From: Nitrospira sp.
GTDB lineage: Bacteria > Nitrospirota > Nitrospiria > Nitrospirales > Nitrospiraceae
NCBI GenBank assembly: GCA_005116835.1
Contig: SWDM01000016.1
Span: 593,105 to 657,104, forward strand
DNA length: 64,000 bases
Reading direction: 5' to 3'
This document shows positions 10,924 through 19,658 of the stretch, in pieces. How positions within the stretch are numbered: the first letter of the stretch is position 1; every line of letters begins with the position of its first letter. The notes under the pieces are model-generated. The model was given only the letters and a program-made list of their open reading frames with translations. It made no database searches and was not told where the DNA came from. The translations under genes were made by a program, and so were the position numbers.

Positions 10924-11293
10924 GGAAGCTGTCAGCTATCAGCATTCAGCAAGAAAGTGATGTCTGAAATGGAATACATATACCCGGACGAGAGGTTCAC
11001 CCACTACGAGCAAGGGTATTCGAAAGATGAAGCGAACTTTGAATACAGGTGGTGTGAGGCGGACGGTTTCAACATAGGAGAGCTAGGCTGGAGAGAAACA
11101 CTTGAAAGGCTCGCACAAGAGAAGCTCACTAGGTTGAGACAGCGAGATCCAACATGGGAACCCTTCCTTGTCATTCGTGACAGCATAATCGGTACTGACA
11201 GCGAACCTGATATGAGGCCGCTAGCCTTTAGTTTTAGACGCAAGAAAGTTCTCCCTATTCCTGTTTGCTGATAGCTGACGGCTGAAAGCTTCC
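10924..11293. repeat. inverted repeat A copies flanking the small gene
   Basis: GGAAGCTGTCAGCTATCAGC starts at 10924 just after the gyrB stop. Its complement-like partner, GCTGATAGCTGACGGCTG followed by AAAGCTTCC, occupies 11267-11293 just before gyrA. Together they bracket the 103-residue reading frame like terminal inverted repeats. Confidence 0.6.
10960..11271 (+). CDS. small hypothetical protein between gyrB and gyrA
   Basis: 103 residues, rich in charged and aromatic amino acids (EYIYPDERFTHYEQGY, then WRETLERLAQEKLTRLRQRD). No signal peptide or membrane segment. I do not recognise the family. Start is uncertain: GTG 10957, ATG 10960 and ATG 10969 are all in frame and the upstream AAGAAAG is a weak ribosome site. 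It is A+T richer than the gyrase genes and is bracketed by inverted copies of repeat A, which suggests it was inserted or carried as a unit. It could also be non-coding. Confidence 0.45.
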   Translation: MSEMEYIYPDERFTHYEQGYSKDEANFEYRWCEADGFNIGELGWRETLERLAQEKLTRLRQRDPTWEPFLVIRDSIIGTDSEPDMRPLAFSFRRKKVLPIPVC

Positions 11294-11304
11294 TTAGGAG
11301 ATAC

Positions 11305-13767
11305 ATGCCACCTGATGAACGACTAGGACACATCGCCATCGAAGACGAGATGCGCTCGTCGTACCTGAGTTACGCGATGAGCGTCATCGTGGGCCGGGCG
11401 CTCCCCGACGTGCGTGACGGCCTCAAGCCGGTCCATCGCCGTATTCTCCACGGCATGAACGAAATGGGCCTGGCGTCAAACCGGGCCTACCGCAAGTCCG
11501 CCAAGATTGTCGGCGAGATCATGGGGAACTACCATCCCCACGGGGACAGTGCGATCTACGACACCCTCGTCCGCATGGCACAACCCTTCAACATGCGCTA
11601 TATGCTCGTGGACGGGCAGGGAAATTATGGATCGGTCGACGGAGACCCGCCGGCAGCCATGCGGTATACCGAAGCCCGCCTGACCAAGGTCGCGGAGGAT
11701 ATGCTCGCCGATATCGACAAAGATACGGTCGATTTCGGGCCGAACTACGACGAGTCGCTGGTCGAACCGCTGGTGCTCCCCTCTAAAATTCCGAATCTTC
11801 TCGTCAACGGCGCCGGCGGCATTGCGGTGGGCTATGCCACCAACATTCCGACCCACAATATCGGTGAAGTGATCGAGGCGCTCCTCCTCTTCTTGGAGAA
11901 CCCGGACGTCACGATTGCCCAGTTGATGAAAAAGATTCCCGGCCCTGATTTTCCAACGGCAGGATTCATCTACGGAACGGCCGGCATCAAGTCTGCCTAT
12001 GAAAGCGGACGGGGTCTCCTGACGCTACGCGCGAAAGTGAAGGTCGAGTCCGATGAGCGCACGGATCGCGAGCGGTTGATCGTCACCGAGCTGCCCTACC
12101 AGGTCAATAAGTCCAAGCTGATCGAGAAGATCGCCGAATTGATCCGGGACGAACGGATCAAAGGAATTTCCGATCTGCGCGACGAGTCGGATCGGGACGG
12201 TATTCGCGTCGTCATTGAGCTCAAGCGCGGTGAAATCCCGATCATCACCCTGAACAACCTGTACAAGCTCACGCAGCTCCAGACGACGTTCGGCGTCATC
12301 ATGCTGGCGTTGGTGAACAACCGGCCTGAAGTGCTGAATCTCAAGCAGATCCTGCATCATTTCATCGAGCACCGGCGCGAAGTCATCGTCCGTCGAACGG
12401 CCTTCGAGTTGCGCAAGGCGGAAGAACGGGCTCATATCCTCGAGGGCCTCAAGATTGCCCTCGATAACCTGGATGCGGTGATTACCTTGATCCGGCAGGC
12501 GCAATCGCCCGATGAAGCCCGTGTCGGCCTGATGCGGAGGTTTGCGCTGAGCGAACTGCAGTCGAACGCGATTTTGGAAATGCGGCTCCAGCGGCTTACG
12601 CAATTGGAGCGCAATAAACTCATCGAGGAATACACAGAGGTCTTGAAGCAGATCGAGCGTCTCAAGTCGATCCTGGGCAGCGAAGCGCTGGTTCGCACGA
12701 TCGTCAAGGATGAGTTGATCGAGGTGCGCGAGGCCTACAAGGACGACCGCCGCACGCAGATCGTGAAAGAAGAAGCGGAGATCACCCTGGAAGACATGAT
12801 CGCAAACGAAGAAGTGGTCGTGACGATCTCGCATGCCGGCTACATCAAGCGTAACCCGGTCACCCTGTACCGGGCGCAGCGGCGAGGCGGCAAGGGCAAG
12901 ATCGGGATGGGGGTCAAGGACGAGGATTTTGTTGTGACCTTGTTCACCGCGACCACGCACGAGTCGCTCCTGTTCTTCACGGACGCCGGGAAGGTCTATT
13001 GGCTGAAGGTTCATGAGATTCCGGACGCCGGCCGGGCCGCCAAGGGCAAAGCGCTTGTCAATCTCTTGGCATTGTCCGGCGAAGAGAAGGTCACGGCGAC
13101 AGTGCCGGTCAAAGAGTTCAGAGAAGACCGGTTTATCGTGATGGCCACCGCGCAGGGCATCATCAAGAAGACGGAACTCTCGGCCTATGGGAATCCCCGC
13201 CAGGGCGGTATTATCGCCCTGTCGTTGGATAAGGGAGATCGTCTCATCGGTGTGCAGCTTACCGACGGCCAACGGGAAATCTTGTTGGGCACGAAGAAGG
13301 GGATCACGATCCTCTTTAAAGAAGAAGACGTCCGCCCGATGGGCCGCACGGCGCATGGGGTGCGCGGCATCACGCTGGAAGAAGGCAACGAAGTCATCGG
13401 CATGGAGACCATCACCCCCGACTCCACGACCCAAATCCTCACGGTCACAGAGGGCGGGTACGGAAAACGTACAGCGGTAAGCGAGTATCGCGTCCAGGGA
13501 CGCGGAGGGAAGGGCATCATCAGCGTGAAGACCAACGAACGCAACGGACTGGCCGTCGGGTTTCTTCAGGTCCGAGATGGCGATGAGATCATGCTGATGG
13601 CCGCCCAAGGCAAGGTGCTTCGTTGCAAGGTGGATGAGTTCCGTGAAATCGGTCGGAATACCCAGGGGGTTCGGATCCTTGACCTCGAGGGAGCGGGCGA
13701 CCGGGTCGTGGCTGTCGCGCGGTTGGCGGACAGCGCCGAGGTGCTTTCAGAGGAAGGTGGCGGGTAA
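11305..13767 (+). CDS. gyrA: DNA gyrase subunit A
   Basis: 820 residues. The breakage-reunion domain has the catalytic tyrosine in [10 protein letters not shown], and the quinolone-resistance region reads [10 protein letters not shown], with the serine and aspartate of the drug-sensitive form. The C-terminal beta-pinwheel carries the GyrA box QRRGGKG, which marks it as gyrase and not topoisomerase IV. It forms the DNA gate of gyrase with GyrB. ATG 11305 is preceded by TTAGGAG. A membrane-anchored hypothetical gene follows after 27 bases. Confidence 0.98.
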   Translation: MPPDERLGHIAIEDEMRSSYLSYAMSVIVGRALPDVRDGLKPVHRRILHGMNEMGLASNRAYRKSAKIVGEIMGNYHPHGDSAIYDTLVRMAQPFNMRYMLVDGQGNYGSVDGDPPAAMRYTEARLTKVAEDMLADIDKDTVDFGPNYDESLVEPLVLPSKIPNLLVNGAGGIAVGYATNIPTHNIGEVIEALLLFLENPDVTIAQLMKKIPGPDFPTAGFIYGTAGIKSAYESGRGLLTLRAKVKVESDERTDRERLIVTELPYQVNKSKLIEKIAELIRDERIKGISDLRDESDRDGIRVVIELKRGEIPIITLNNLYKLTQLQTTFGVIMLALVNNRPEVLNLKQILHHFIEHRREVIVRRTAFELRKAEERAHILEGLKIALDNLDAVITLIRQAQSPDEARVGLMRRFALSELQSNAILEMRLQRLTQLERNKLIEEYTEVLKQIERLKSILGSEALVRTIVKDELIEVREAYKDDRRTQIVKEEAEITLEDMIANEEVVVTISHAGYIKRNPVTLYRAQRRGGKGKIGMGVKDEDFVVTLFTATTHESLLFFTDAGKVYWLKVHEIPDAGRAAKGKALVNLLALSGEEKVTATVPVKEFREDRFIVMATAQGIIKKTELSAYGNPRQGGIIALSLDKGDRLIGVQLTDGQREILLGTKKGITILFKEEDVRPMGRTAHGVRGITLEEGNEVIGMETITPDSTTQILTVTEGGYGKRTAVSEYRVQGRGGKGIISVKTNERNGLAVGFLQVRDGDEIMLMAAQGKVLRCKVDEFREIGRNTQGVRILDLEGAGDRVVAVARLADSAEVLSEEGGG

Positions 13768-13794
13768 CGGCTCACACGAAATTCTACGCCTTCC

Positions 13795-14406
13795 ATGCAA
13801 CAGCAGGATCCCACTCCAACGCCCACTCCTCCATCCAAGCCCAAGAAGCGACTGGACACGGTCGTCAAATTGGCCCTCGGTGTGGTGGCCATGTCCTTTA
13901 CCCTGATCTGGGGCGGAATGTACCTCACTCGTCCCGATCGCACGATCCCTCCGTATAGTGTAGGCTCCCAGGTCGGCCACATTGTTGCGGCGCATGTGCC
14001 TCACGACACGACAGATCTAGGGGTCGAAACCTTGGTGAAGCGGTTTCGCAAGGTCGGTCGCCAGACCCACCATTTTGCCAAGATGAAGATTCAACCCACG
14101 ACGCCGGGGGATCCGAACGGTTGGTACAGGAAGGTCGTGGTGTATGTGTTTGTCAACGACGGGTGGGCTGAGCCAGATGTGCTCAATAAATTCTTGGCCG
14201 GAGATCCGACGACGGTTAAGAACTATGAAAAAGAGATGCGAGGTTACTATCGATTGCAGGATCAGGAAGAGGAAGGAGGTCTCGGCCCAATTCCCAAGGC
14301 CGGCGCTGAGGTCTCCGATGCCACGCGCATTCTCTTCAAGGGACTTATCACTGACCCTGTCCCCGCGGAGTTAGAGTACGAAGATTTCTCGATATCACCG
14401 ATGTAA
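13795..14406 (+). CDS. membrane-anchored hypothetical protein
   Basis: 203 residues. A proline/threonine-rich start (DPTPTPTPPSKPKK) is followed by one transmembrane helix at about 27-47 and a soluble domain of about 150 residues, probably outside the inner membrane. Motifs include VVVYVFVNDGWAEPDVLNKF. I do not recognise the family. It follows gyrA by 27 bases and may be cotranscribed. Its last 59 bases overlap the 3' end of the convergent DUF721 gene. Confidence 0.7.
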   Translation: MQQQDPTPTPTPPSKPKKRLDTVVKLALGVVAMSFTLIWGGMYLTRPDRTIPPYSVGSQVGHIVAAHVPHDTTDLGVETLVKRFRKVGRQTHHFAKMKIQPTTPGDPNGWYRKVVVYVFVNDGWAEPDVLNKFLAGDPTTVKNYEKEMRGYYRLQDQEEEGGLGPIPKAGAEVSDATRILFKGLITDPVPAELEYEDFSISPM

Positions 14407-14836
14407 ACAGCAGGCGGAGGTCGGGATCTTGTATCGCTGAGACATGGGACGATACCTCAGCCACCTCGGCTTCTGACATCGTCAAATCGCCATCGATAGG
14501 CGGCATTATGGCGGACGCTGCTGCCCGTGCAGGGATCTCACCCACGCGCAATACAATATCAGTCACGGTTTCCCCGCCGGCTACGCGGTTGAGTTTTTCG
14601 ATCAGCGTCGGCTTGAGGAACGTGAGTTGGTGCAGCCAGACACTGTTATGCACCAGGAGATAGAGTTTCTTATAGCGAATCTGGTCGGGCCAGGTATTCG
14701 AGGCGATAGGTTCCCCGACGATGGTGACCCAGTCCCGACGCATGCGATTTTCGAGCAGTTTCGATTCGAGGCCCAGGCGGCGTGCCACCCCTTCGAGGAT
14801 GCTGGAGAGAGAGTCGATGGGGCCAGGTCCGCGCAT
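14348..14836 (-). CDS. DUF721 (DciA-like) family protein
   Basis: 162 residues beginning MRGPGPIDSLSSILEGVARRLG. The central segment MRRDWVTIVGEPIASNTWP and the hydrophobic LYLLVHNSVWLHQLTFLKPTLIEKLN are the hallmark of DUF721. DUF721 includes DciA, which helps load the replicative helicase in bacteria lacking DnaC, consistent with a location near dnaA. I chose ATG 14836 because longer reading in this frame runs antisense through smpB. Whether it is a true DciA functional homologue is inferred from family and context. Confidence 0.75.
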   Translation of the reverse strand: MRGPGPIDSLSSILEGVARRLGLESKLLENRMRRDWVTIVGEPIASNTWPDQIRYKKLYLLVHNSVWLHQLTFLKPTLIEKLNRVAGGETVTDIVLRVGEIPARAAASAIMPPIDGDLTMSEAEVAEVSSHVSAIQDPDLRLLFTSVISRNLRTLTPRGQGQ

Positions 14837-14884
14837 GGCAGCATCATAGCAAAATCTGTTGTGGCAATCAGCAGCCAGTAAGTG

Positions 14885-14945
14885 TGAGAGGTAAGACGTG
14901 AAAGGTGAAAGGTGAAACGTGAAACGCAGGATTGCAGGGTGTTGC
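14885..14945. repeat. dispersed repeat D (GTGAAACGTGAAAGG-type words)
   Basis: Iterated words GACGTGAAAGGTGAAAGG and TGAAACGTGAAACGC fill the gap between the divergent DUF721 and smpB genes. Related sequence, in hairpin form, occurs at 41391-41476, 44131-44196 and 46551-46632. Confidence 0.6.
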
Positions 14946-14965
14946 GAGTGGAAGGCTGACACCTG

Positions 14966-15439
14966 ATGGGGAAAGAGAAAGACAGTTTCGAAAAAGCCGT
15001 CGTCACTAATCGCAAGGCCTACCACGACTATTTCATAGAAGAGAAGTTCGAGGCGGGTATCATGCTCCAGGGTACGGAGGTCAAGTCCCTGCGAGATGGG
15101 CGTGTGAATCTGCAAGACAGTTACGCCAGCGTGAGAGAAGGGGAGATCTTTCTCCACCATTGCCACATCAGTCCCTACAGCCACGGCAACATCATGAATC
15201 ACGAACCCCTCCGCACCAGGAAGCTGCTCCTCCACCGCAAGGAGATCAATAAGCTTCTCGGCAAGACGCAACAGCAAGGACTGACGCTCATCCCCCTCCG
15301 TATCTATTTCTCCAAACGAGGCCTTGCGAAGGTCGAACTCGGGTTGGCCAAAGGGAAAAAGATGCACGATCGCCGGGAGACCATTAAGACGCGCGAAGCC
15401 AGCCGCGAAGTGGAGCGGGCCATGAAAGAAAGGAAGTAA
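14966..15439 (+). CDS. smpB: SsrA-binding protein SmpB
   Basis: 157 residues, the usual length. Family motifs are in order: [39 protein letters not shown], the [12 protein letters not shown] segment, and the basic C-terminal tail [20 protein letters not shown] that enters the ribosomal mRNA channel. SmpB with tmRNA rescues stalled ribosomes. The tmRNA gene is in this same window at 44207-44556, about 29 kb away. Start ATG 14966 (MGKEKDSF) fits the family. Confidence 0.97.
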   Translation: MGKEKDSFEKAVVTNRKAYHDYFIEEKFEAGIMLQGTEVKSLRDGRVNLQDSYASVREGEIFLHHCHISPYSHGNIMNHEPLRTRKLLLHRKEINKLLGKTQQQGLTLIPLRIYFSKRGLAKVELGLAKGKKMHDRRETIKTREASREVERAMKERK

Positions 15440-15454
15440 GCAACCAACCGTCCT

Positions 15455-15525
15455 TCTTGCTCGCAGAGCGCGCACGATCGGAATGTGCTCGCTCGATGCG
15501 CGCAGTAAAGGACAGTATGGTTGCA
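15455..15525 (-). repeat. dispersed repeat B, reverse copy
   Basis: Read on the minus strand this matches the copy near 22322-22380, including GAGCACATTCC, TCGTGCGCG and TGCGAGCA with only scattered differences. It lies directly after smpB. The reading frames that cross it on either strand are arginine-rich and not believable as genes. Confidence 0.65.
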
Positions 15526-15550
15526 TACTTTAAAGGAGTGCGTTGGCTGG

Positions 15551-16048
15551 TTAATCTTGGGTCCGGTCGATCCAGAGCACGAAAACTTCCGGTGAAACTC
15601 CTGTTTCGTCTGTCTTCGTTCCTCCAACAACATGGACTAACAGATCGACGCGGTCGCCGGCTGTAAGCATAGGCGCTCGCACCGCGCTTCGATTCCTTCC
15701 ACAAGCTCCCTTGTCGAGGACGTCCAACGTTCCACTTTCGTCCTCCAGTGAGAAGGTTGTCAGCTCATAGGGAGTCGCACAGCCCTGAGTCATGATCCGC
15801 GTCTCTATCGTGCGGAGGGTGCCGCCTATCCTGACTTCTCGCAAGTGGTAGCTGGTGGGATCTGAGAACAGCTTCGAGATGGGAACCCTGTTGTATGAGA
15901 GAAGAGGAATTCGTAGCGATCCCACTCGCGGAGAGCGAGGAAGCGGGTCGAGCGCGAAGCTCGGCCCTGGGCCTACAATCATGACCGTGCCGATCAGGGC
16001 AAAAAAGGAGAGCAAGAAGAAACAGATTCGTACAGCGCGAGTCAGCAT
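15551..16048 (-). CDS. secreted hypothetical protein
   Basis: 165 residues. A signal peptide is clear: MLTRAVR, a hydrophobic stretch to about residue 28, and a likely cleavage after SFA near 31. The mature part (ISKLFSDPTSYHLREVRIGGTLRT, then FSLEDESGTLDVLDKGACG) resembles the small OB-fold domains of periplasmic DNA/ligand-binding-like proteins and has two cysteines that could pair. The product is probably periplasmic. It is transcribed towards smpB, and a long gap separates it from the operon promoter at 16256. Function unknown. Confidence 0.7.
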   Translation of the reverse strand: MLTRAVRICFFLLSFFALIGTVMIVGPGPSFALDPLPRSPRVGSLRIPLLSYNRVPISKLFSDPTSYHLREVRIGGTLRTIETRIMTQGCATPYELTTFSLEDESGTLDVLDKGACGRNRSAVRAPMLTAGDRVDLLVHVVGGTKTDETGVSPEVFVLWIDRTQD

Positions 16049-16255
16049 CGCCCGACGACTCCCTCTTGGCTATTTCCTCTCAGCAAGAGATCATTAACCC
16101 TACCCTACCACAGTCACGAAACGGCTTGGGAAGTCTGGCGTAAGGTTCAGATCGGGACCGTAAGCGAATTCGAGTAAAGCCTGCTTCCTGGCCGGACACA
16201 ATTAGTTGAGGTGTCGAAGAGCTTCTGGGCAGTTGTCCAGGGAAAAATTTCATAC

Positions 16256-16283
16256 TTGACTTAGTACTAACTAGAACTATAAT
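16256..16283 (+). promoter_or_regulatory. sigma-70 promoter with palindromic operator for the redox operon
   Basis: TTGACT at 16256-16261 and TATAAT at 16278-16283 are separated by 16 bases. The spacer begins with TTAGTACTAA (16261-16270), a perfect 10-bp palindrome, followed by CTAG. A repressor bound there would block the promoter. The first gene starts about 120 bases downstream. The TACTAA/TTAGTA-type site is in the style of operators of HxlR-family quinone/electrophile sensors, but no regulator gene is next to it. Confidence 0.7.
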
Positions 16284-16401
16284 ACTCCCTACGGGCCATG
16301 GGAGGACATGGACGCGTTGCGATAAAGAGTTTAATTAAATAGCCGGACGATCGGATGATTGACGAGCAGGTTTGACATCGGCACATAAAGGAGGCTTCAT
16401 C

Positions 16402-17259
16402 ATGTTTGTTGTCGTTGGTGCCACAGGGAATACGGGGTCGGCAGTCGTAGAGACCTTGCTGAGTCGGAACCAGGCGGTGCGGATTGTTGTGCGGTCGGCT
16501 GATAAGGGCGCATCATGGACAGCGAAGGGGGCAGAGATTGCCGTTGCCTCGCTTGATGACATACCGGCACTGACTAAGGCCTTTCAGGGAGCGAGTGGCC
16601 TCTATCTCCTAGTACCGCCAAACTATGGGGCTCAGGCCTGGCTGACCGAACAGAGCGCGCGAATGGGTCGTGCCGCAGAAGCCATAGAGAAAAGCGGTGT
16701 CCCTCATGTGGTGTTTTTGTCCTCAATCGGTGGCCACATCGCTGAAGGAACCGGTCCAATCAGAGCCGTCCGTCATGGCGAACAAGTGCTCGCAAGAGCG
16801 GTGAAGAATCTGACGATTCTCCGCCCTCCGTACTTCATGGAGAACTGGGCCCCGGTCCTCGGAGCGGTGAAGGGGCAGGGACTATTGCCGACGTTCATCG
16901 CGCCAATGGCAAAGATTCCGATGATTGCCACAGACGACATTGGCCGAATCGCCGCAGAGCAACTCATTGCCGGTGGTCACGGGCGAAAGGTCGTCGAAAT
17001 GGCCGGGCCTGAGGAATACAGTCCGGATCAGGTTGCGGCTGCCCTCGGTCAGATTCTGGGAAAGTCTGTGACGGCTCAGCATGCGCCGTTGAGCGCAGTG
17101 GCGCCCACATTCAAATCGTTTGGTTTTTCCGATGAAGCGGCGAAACTGTTTGAGGAAATGTACACATCATTTTCTACGGGGAGGATTGGGTATGAGCATC
17201 CTGAAACGCTTGTGCGCGGGAACGTCACATTAGCCGAAGCGTTGCGAGGAATGGTGTAA
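16402..17259 (+). CDS. NmrA-type NAD(P)-binding oxidoreductase
   Basis: 285 residues. The Rossmann motif VVVGATGNTGSAVVETLL is at the N-terminus and the atypical-SDR pattern continues with LRPPYFMENW. Members of this group include quinone oxidoreductase QorB (YtfG) and NmrA-like redox sensors. There is no classical Tyr-x3-Lys pair, so it may reduce quinones or merely sense NADPH/NADP. ATG 16402 follows a strong ribosome site, AAAGGAGG. It is the first gene of a tightly packed operon running to 21964. Confidence 0.85.
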   Translation: MFVVVGATGNTGSAVVETLLSRNQAVRIVVRSADKGASWTAKGAEIAVASLDDIPALTKAFQGASGLYLLVPPNYGAQAWLTEQSARMGRAAEAIEKSGVPHVVFLSSIGGHIAEGTGPIRAVRHGEQVLARAVKNLTILRPPYFMENWAPVLGAVKGQGLLPTFIAPMAKIPMIATDDIGRIAAEQLIAGGHGRKVVEMAGPEEYSPDQVAAALGQILGKSVTAQHAPLSAVAPTFKSFGFSDEAAKLFEEMYTSFSTGRIGYEHPETLVRGNVTLAEALRGMV

Positions 17260-17273
17260 GAAGGGAGGTTGTC

Positions 17274-18158
17274 ATGGCGACAGAAACGACCACGATGAAG
17301 AGATTGATCGGCATATACCAGCCAGGCTCTCGGCATATGGTCGGCGATGGGTTTCCCGTGCGGAACCTCTTTCCCAGCAACGACCTTGATCGCGAAGTCA
17401 GCCCATTTCTGATGCTGGACCATGCTGGGCCACAGTACTTCGAGCCGACTGACCATCCGCGCGGCGTGGGAGAACATCCTCATCGCGGGTTTGAAACCGT
17501 CACCATTGTTTACGAAGGCTTGGTGGCCCATCGTGATTCAGCTGGGAATGCCGGGGTGATCGGCCCAGGCGATGTCCAATGGATGACCGCGGCTTCCGGC
17601 ATCGTGCATGAAGAATTGCACGAAAAGGAATGGGCCAAGAATGGCGGGACGCTCCATGCGATTCAGTTGTGGGTCAATCTTCCGAAGGCGTCGAAAATGT
17701 CGGCGCCTGGCTATCAGACGATTCTCGACGCGGACATCCCGGCAATCGATCTCGACGGCGGGGCTGGTCGATTGCGGGTGATCGCCGGATCATTTCTTGG
17801 ACACAAGGGACCGGCCCATACCTTCACGCCGGTTGAGCTGTATGACCTGCAGTTGAAGGCTGGAAAGTTGGTTGTTCTGGCCTTGCCCGAAGGGCACAAT
17901 ACATCCATCTTTGTCTTGCGGGGCCTCGCCTCCGTGAATGGGTCGGAGAAGGCAGGAGAAGCAGAATTGATCGTGTGCACACGCAATGGATCACAGGTCA
18001 CGATAGATGCGCATGAGAATAGCCGGCTCTTGGTGATGGCCGGAGAGCCGATCGAAGAACCGATTGCGCGCTATGGCCCGTTCGTTATGAATACCCGTGC
18101 AGAGTTGATGCAAGCCGCTCAGGACTATCAAGCAGGAAAGATGGGACATCTGTCATGA
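17274..18158 (+). CDS. pirin family protein
   Basis: 294 residues, bicupin. Pirin metal-binding residues are visible in GEHPHRGFET (two histidines) and SGIVHEELHE (His and Glu). The C-terminal cupin carries FVLRGLASVNGS. Pirins bind iron; some bacterial ones have quercetinase activity or respond to redox state. The start follows a GAAGGGAGG ribosome site 14 bases after the NmrA gene. Its stop overlaps the start of the next gene (ATGA), implying translational coupling. Confidence 0.93.
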   Translation: MATETTTMKRLIGIYQPGSRHMVGDGFPVRNLFPSNDLDREVSPFLMLDHAGPQYFEPTDHPRGVGEHPHRGFETVTIVYEGLVAHRDSAGNAGVIGPGDVQWMTAASGIVHEELHEKEWAKNGGTLHAIQLWVNLPKASKMSAPGYQTILDADIPAIDLDGGAGRLRVIAGSFLGHKGPAHTFTPVELYDLQLKAGKLVVLALPEGHNTSIFVLRGLASVNGSEKAGEAELIVCTRNGSQVTIDAHENSRLLVMAGEPIEEPIARYGPFVMNTRAELMQAAQDYQAGKMGHLS

Positions 18159-18823
18159 CGGATCTCGGGCTCACGATCGACATCTATTCCGATATCGTGT
18201 GCCCCTGGTGCTACGTCGGGAAGCGTCGACTGGAACGGGCGTTGACTCAACTGAATGGCGGCGCACATGCGCGCATTACCTGGCGTCCGTTCCAATTGAA
18301 TCCAACGATGCCCCTCGATGGAATGGATCGGACCACTTACCTGAAAGCCAAGTTTGGGAGCTTGGAGGCTTTTGGCCCGATGGAAGAGCAGCTTCTCATT
18401 GCCGGTACTGATGAACAGATTCCCTTTGCCTTCGAGAAAATTCAGCGGACACCGAACACATTTTTGGCGCATCGGCTGGTCTGGTACGCAGCACAACAGG
18501 GGAAACAAGACGAAATGGTTGAGACTCTCTTTCGTGGTTATTTTCTAGAAGGCAAGAATATTGGTGATCCGAAGACCCTGACGCATATAGCTGCTGAAGC
18601 CGGACTGGGTCGGAGAGAGACGGAAGAGTTTCTGGCGAGCGACAAAGGCGTGGTTGAGGTCAAGGCAGAAGAAGCAGTCGGTCGTCGGTTGGGCATCCGC
18701 GGGGTGCCCTACTTTGTCTTCAACGGCAGCATCGCAATCTCCGGAGCCCAGCCTCCCGATATCATTGTGTCGGCCATTCGGCAAGCCGATGAGTCAGTAA
18801 TAAGTGGAAAGGAAGGAACGTAA
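18155..18823 (+). CDS. DsbA/FrnE-like thioredoxin-fold protein
   Basis: 222 residues. IYSDIVCPWCYVGKRRLE carries a CPWC redox motif at about residues 15-18, and GIRGVPYFVFNGSIAISGAQ carries the cis-proline loop, both typical of the FrnE subgroup of DsbA-like proteins. There is no signal peptide, so this one is cytoplasmic. FrnE-like proteins act as disulfide oxidoreductases or isomerases, often linked to oxidative stress or polyketide handling. It overlaps pirin by 4 bases and its last base is the first base of the next gene's start. Confidence 0.92.
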   Translation: MTDLGLTIDIYSDIVCPWCYVGKRRLERALTQLNGGAHARITWRPFQLNPTMPLDGMDRTTYLKAKFGSLEAFGPMEEQLLIAGTDEQIPFAFEKIQRTPNTFLAHRLVWYAAQQGKQDEMVETLFRGYFLEGKNIGDPKTLTHIAAEAGLGRRETEEFLASDKGVVEVKAEEAVGRRLGIRGVPYFVFNGSIAISGAQPPDIIVSAIRQADESVISGKEGT

Positions 18824-19257
18824 TGGCAGTCCAAGTCTACGGTTGTAACCATATCGTCATTGAAGTAACCGACGCCAGGAAAGCGGTGAAGTTCTACTCG
18901 GATGTGTTCGGGCTGAAGATGTTGCGCGGTGGCGAGGGCGCTGCCTGGTGCAAGCTGGGCGAGCATCAGTTCATGGCCATATTCGAGGTGGACAAGCTGC
19001 AACTGGATCGTGTGAAACATTTCGGTTTGATGGTTCGCGATGCCGCGCAGATTAAAGAAGTGCGGAAGAAGCTCACCAACAAGTACAAACTGAAGCCGGC
19101 GTCCGACCTTCGCTGCGATTTCCGCGATCCCTGGGGAAACCGCTTTCAGGTTGGCGATCTCAGCGATGAGTCGCTGGTTTGGCTCCTCCCCTATCAGGAA
19201 GTGCAGAAAGCAGGGATTACATTCACCAGTAAATCGAAGAAGGAGAAGAAGTCATGA
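18823..19257 (+). CDS. VOC (glyoxalase/dioxygenase fold) protein
   Basis: 144 residues: one vicinal-oxygen-chelate module pair, starting NHIVIEVTDARKAVKFYSDVFGL, then HFGLMVRDA and DFRDPWGNRFQVGDL. The usual C-terminal metal glutamate seems replaced in RFQVG, so a classical metal site is doubtful. The substrate cannot be read from sequence. The C-terminus is lysine-rich. The start overlaps the DsbA-like stop and the stop overlaps the next start (ATGA), so it is embedded in the operon. Confidence 0.88.
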   Translation: MAVQVYGCNHIVIEVTDARKAVKFYSDVFGLKMLRGGEGAAWCKLGEHQFMAIFEVDKLQLDRVKHFGLMVRDAAQIKEVRKKLTNKYKLKPASDLRCDFRDPWGNRFQVGDLSDESLVWLLPYQEVQKAGITFTSKSKKEKKS

Positions 19258-19625
19258 GCACAGTCAATTTACAACAGCGGCTGAACGATCTGTTCGGCTA
19301 CATACGCCAGGGTAAGATCATTGAAGCCATGAACGAGTTTTACGAGAACGATACTGTGATGCAAGACAATGCCAATCCACCCACAAAGGGACTGGCCGCC
19401 AATATCGAGCGGGAAAAGCAGTTCATGAGCGGCGTCAAAGAGTGGAAGGGGTTTAACGTCACAGCCTCAGGCGTCGGCGACAACGTGACTTTCTACGAGT
19501 GCAACATGGACTTTATCGCTACCAGCGGCCAACCGGTGCATATGGAGCAGGTCGTCGTCTCCAAGTGGAAGAACGGCAAGATCGTGCACGAGCGGTTTTA
19601 TTATGACACCGGCGCGGGCAAGTAA
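19254..19625 (+). CDS. SnoaL/NTF2-like protein
   Basis: 123 residues of the NTF2-like cone fold: QQRLNDLFGYIRQGKIIEAMNEFYENDTVMQDNA, then an amphipathic beta sheet ending in WKNGKIVHERFYYD, the typical SnoaL C-terminal pattern. Members are small-molecule isomerases, cyclases or ligand binders. No catalytic residues can be assigned. It overlaps the VOC gene by 4 bases. Confidence 0.85.
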   Translation: MSTVNLQQRLNDLFGYIRQGKIIEAMNEFYENDTVMQDNANPPTKGLAANIEREKQFMSGVKEWKGFNVTASGVGDNVTFYECNMDFIATSGQPVHMEQVVVSKWKNGKIVHERFYYDTGAGK

Positions 19626-19658
19626 GGCATCATGACTTCATCTTAGAAGGAGCCTCTC

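Noticed and set aside
14837-15526. N-terminal extension of the DUF721 reading frame across the smpB region.
   Set aside because: It runs antisense through smpB; the DUF721 fold begins at the ATG at 14836.
16264-16283. A riboswitch in the 120-base leader of the redox operon.
   Set aside because: No conserved riboswitch core or terminator-antiterminator pair could be seen between the promoter and 16402.
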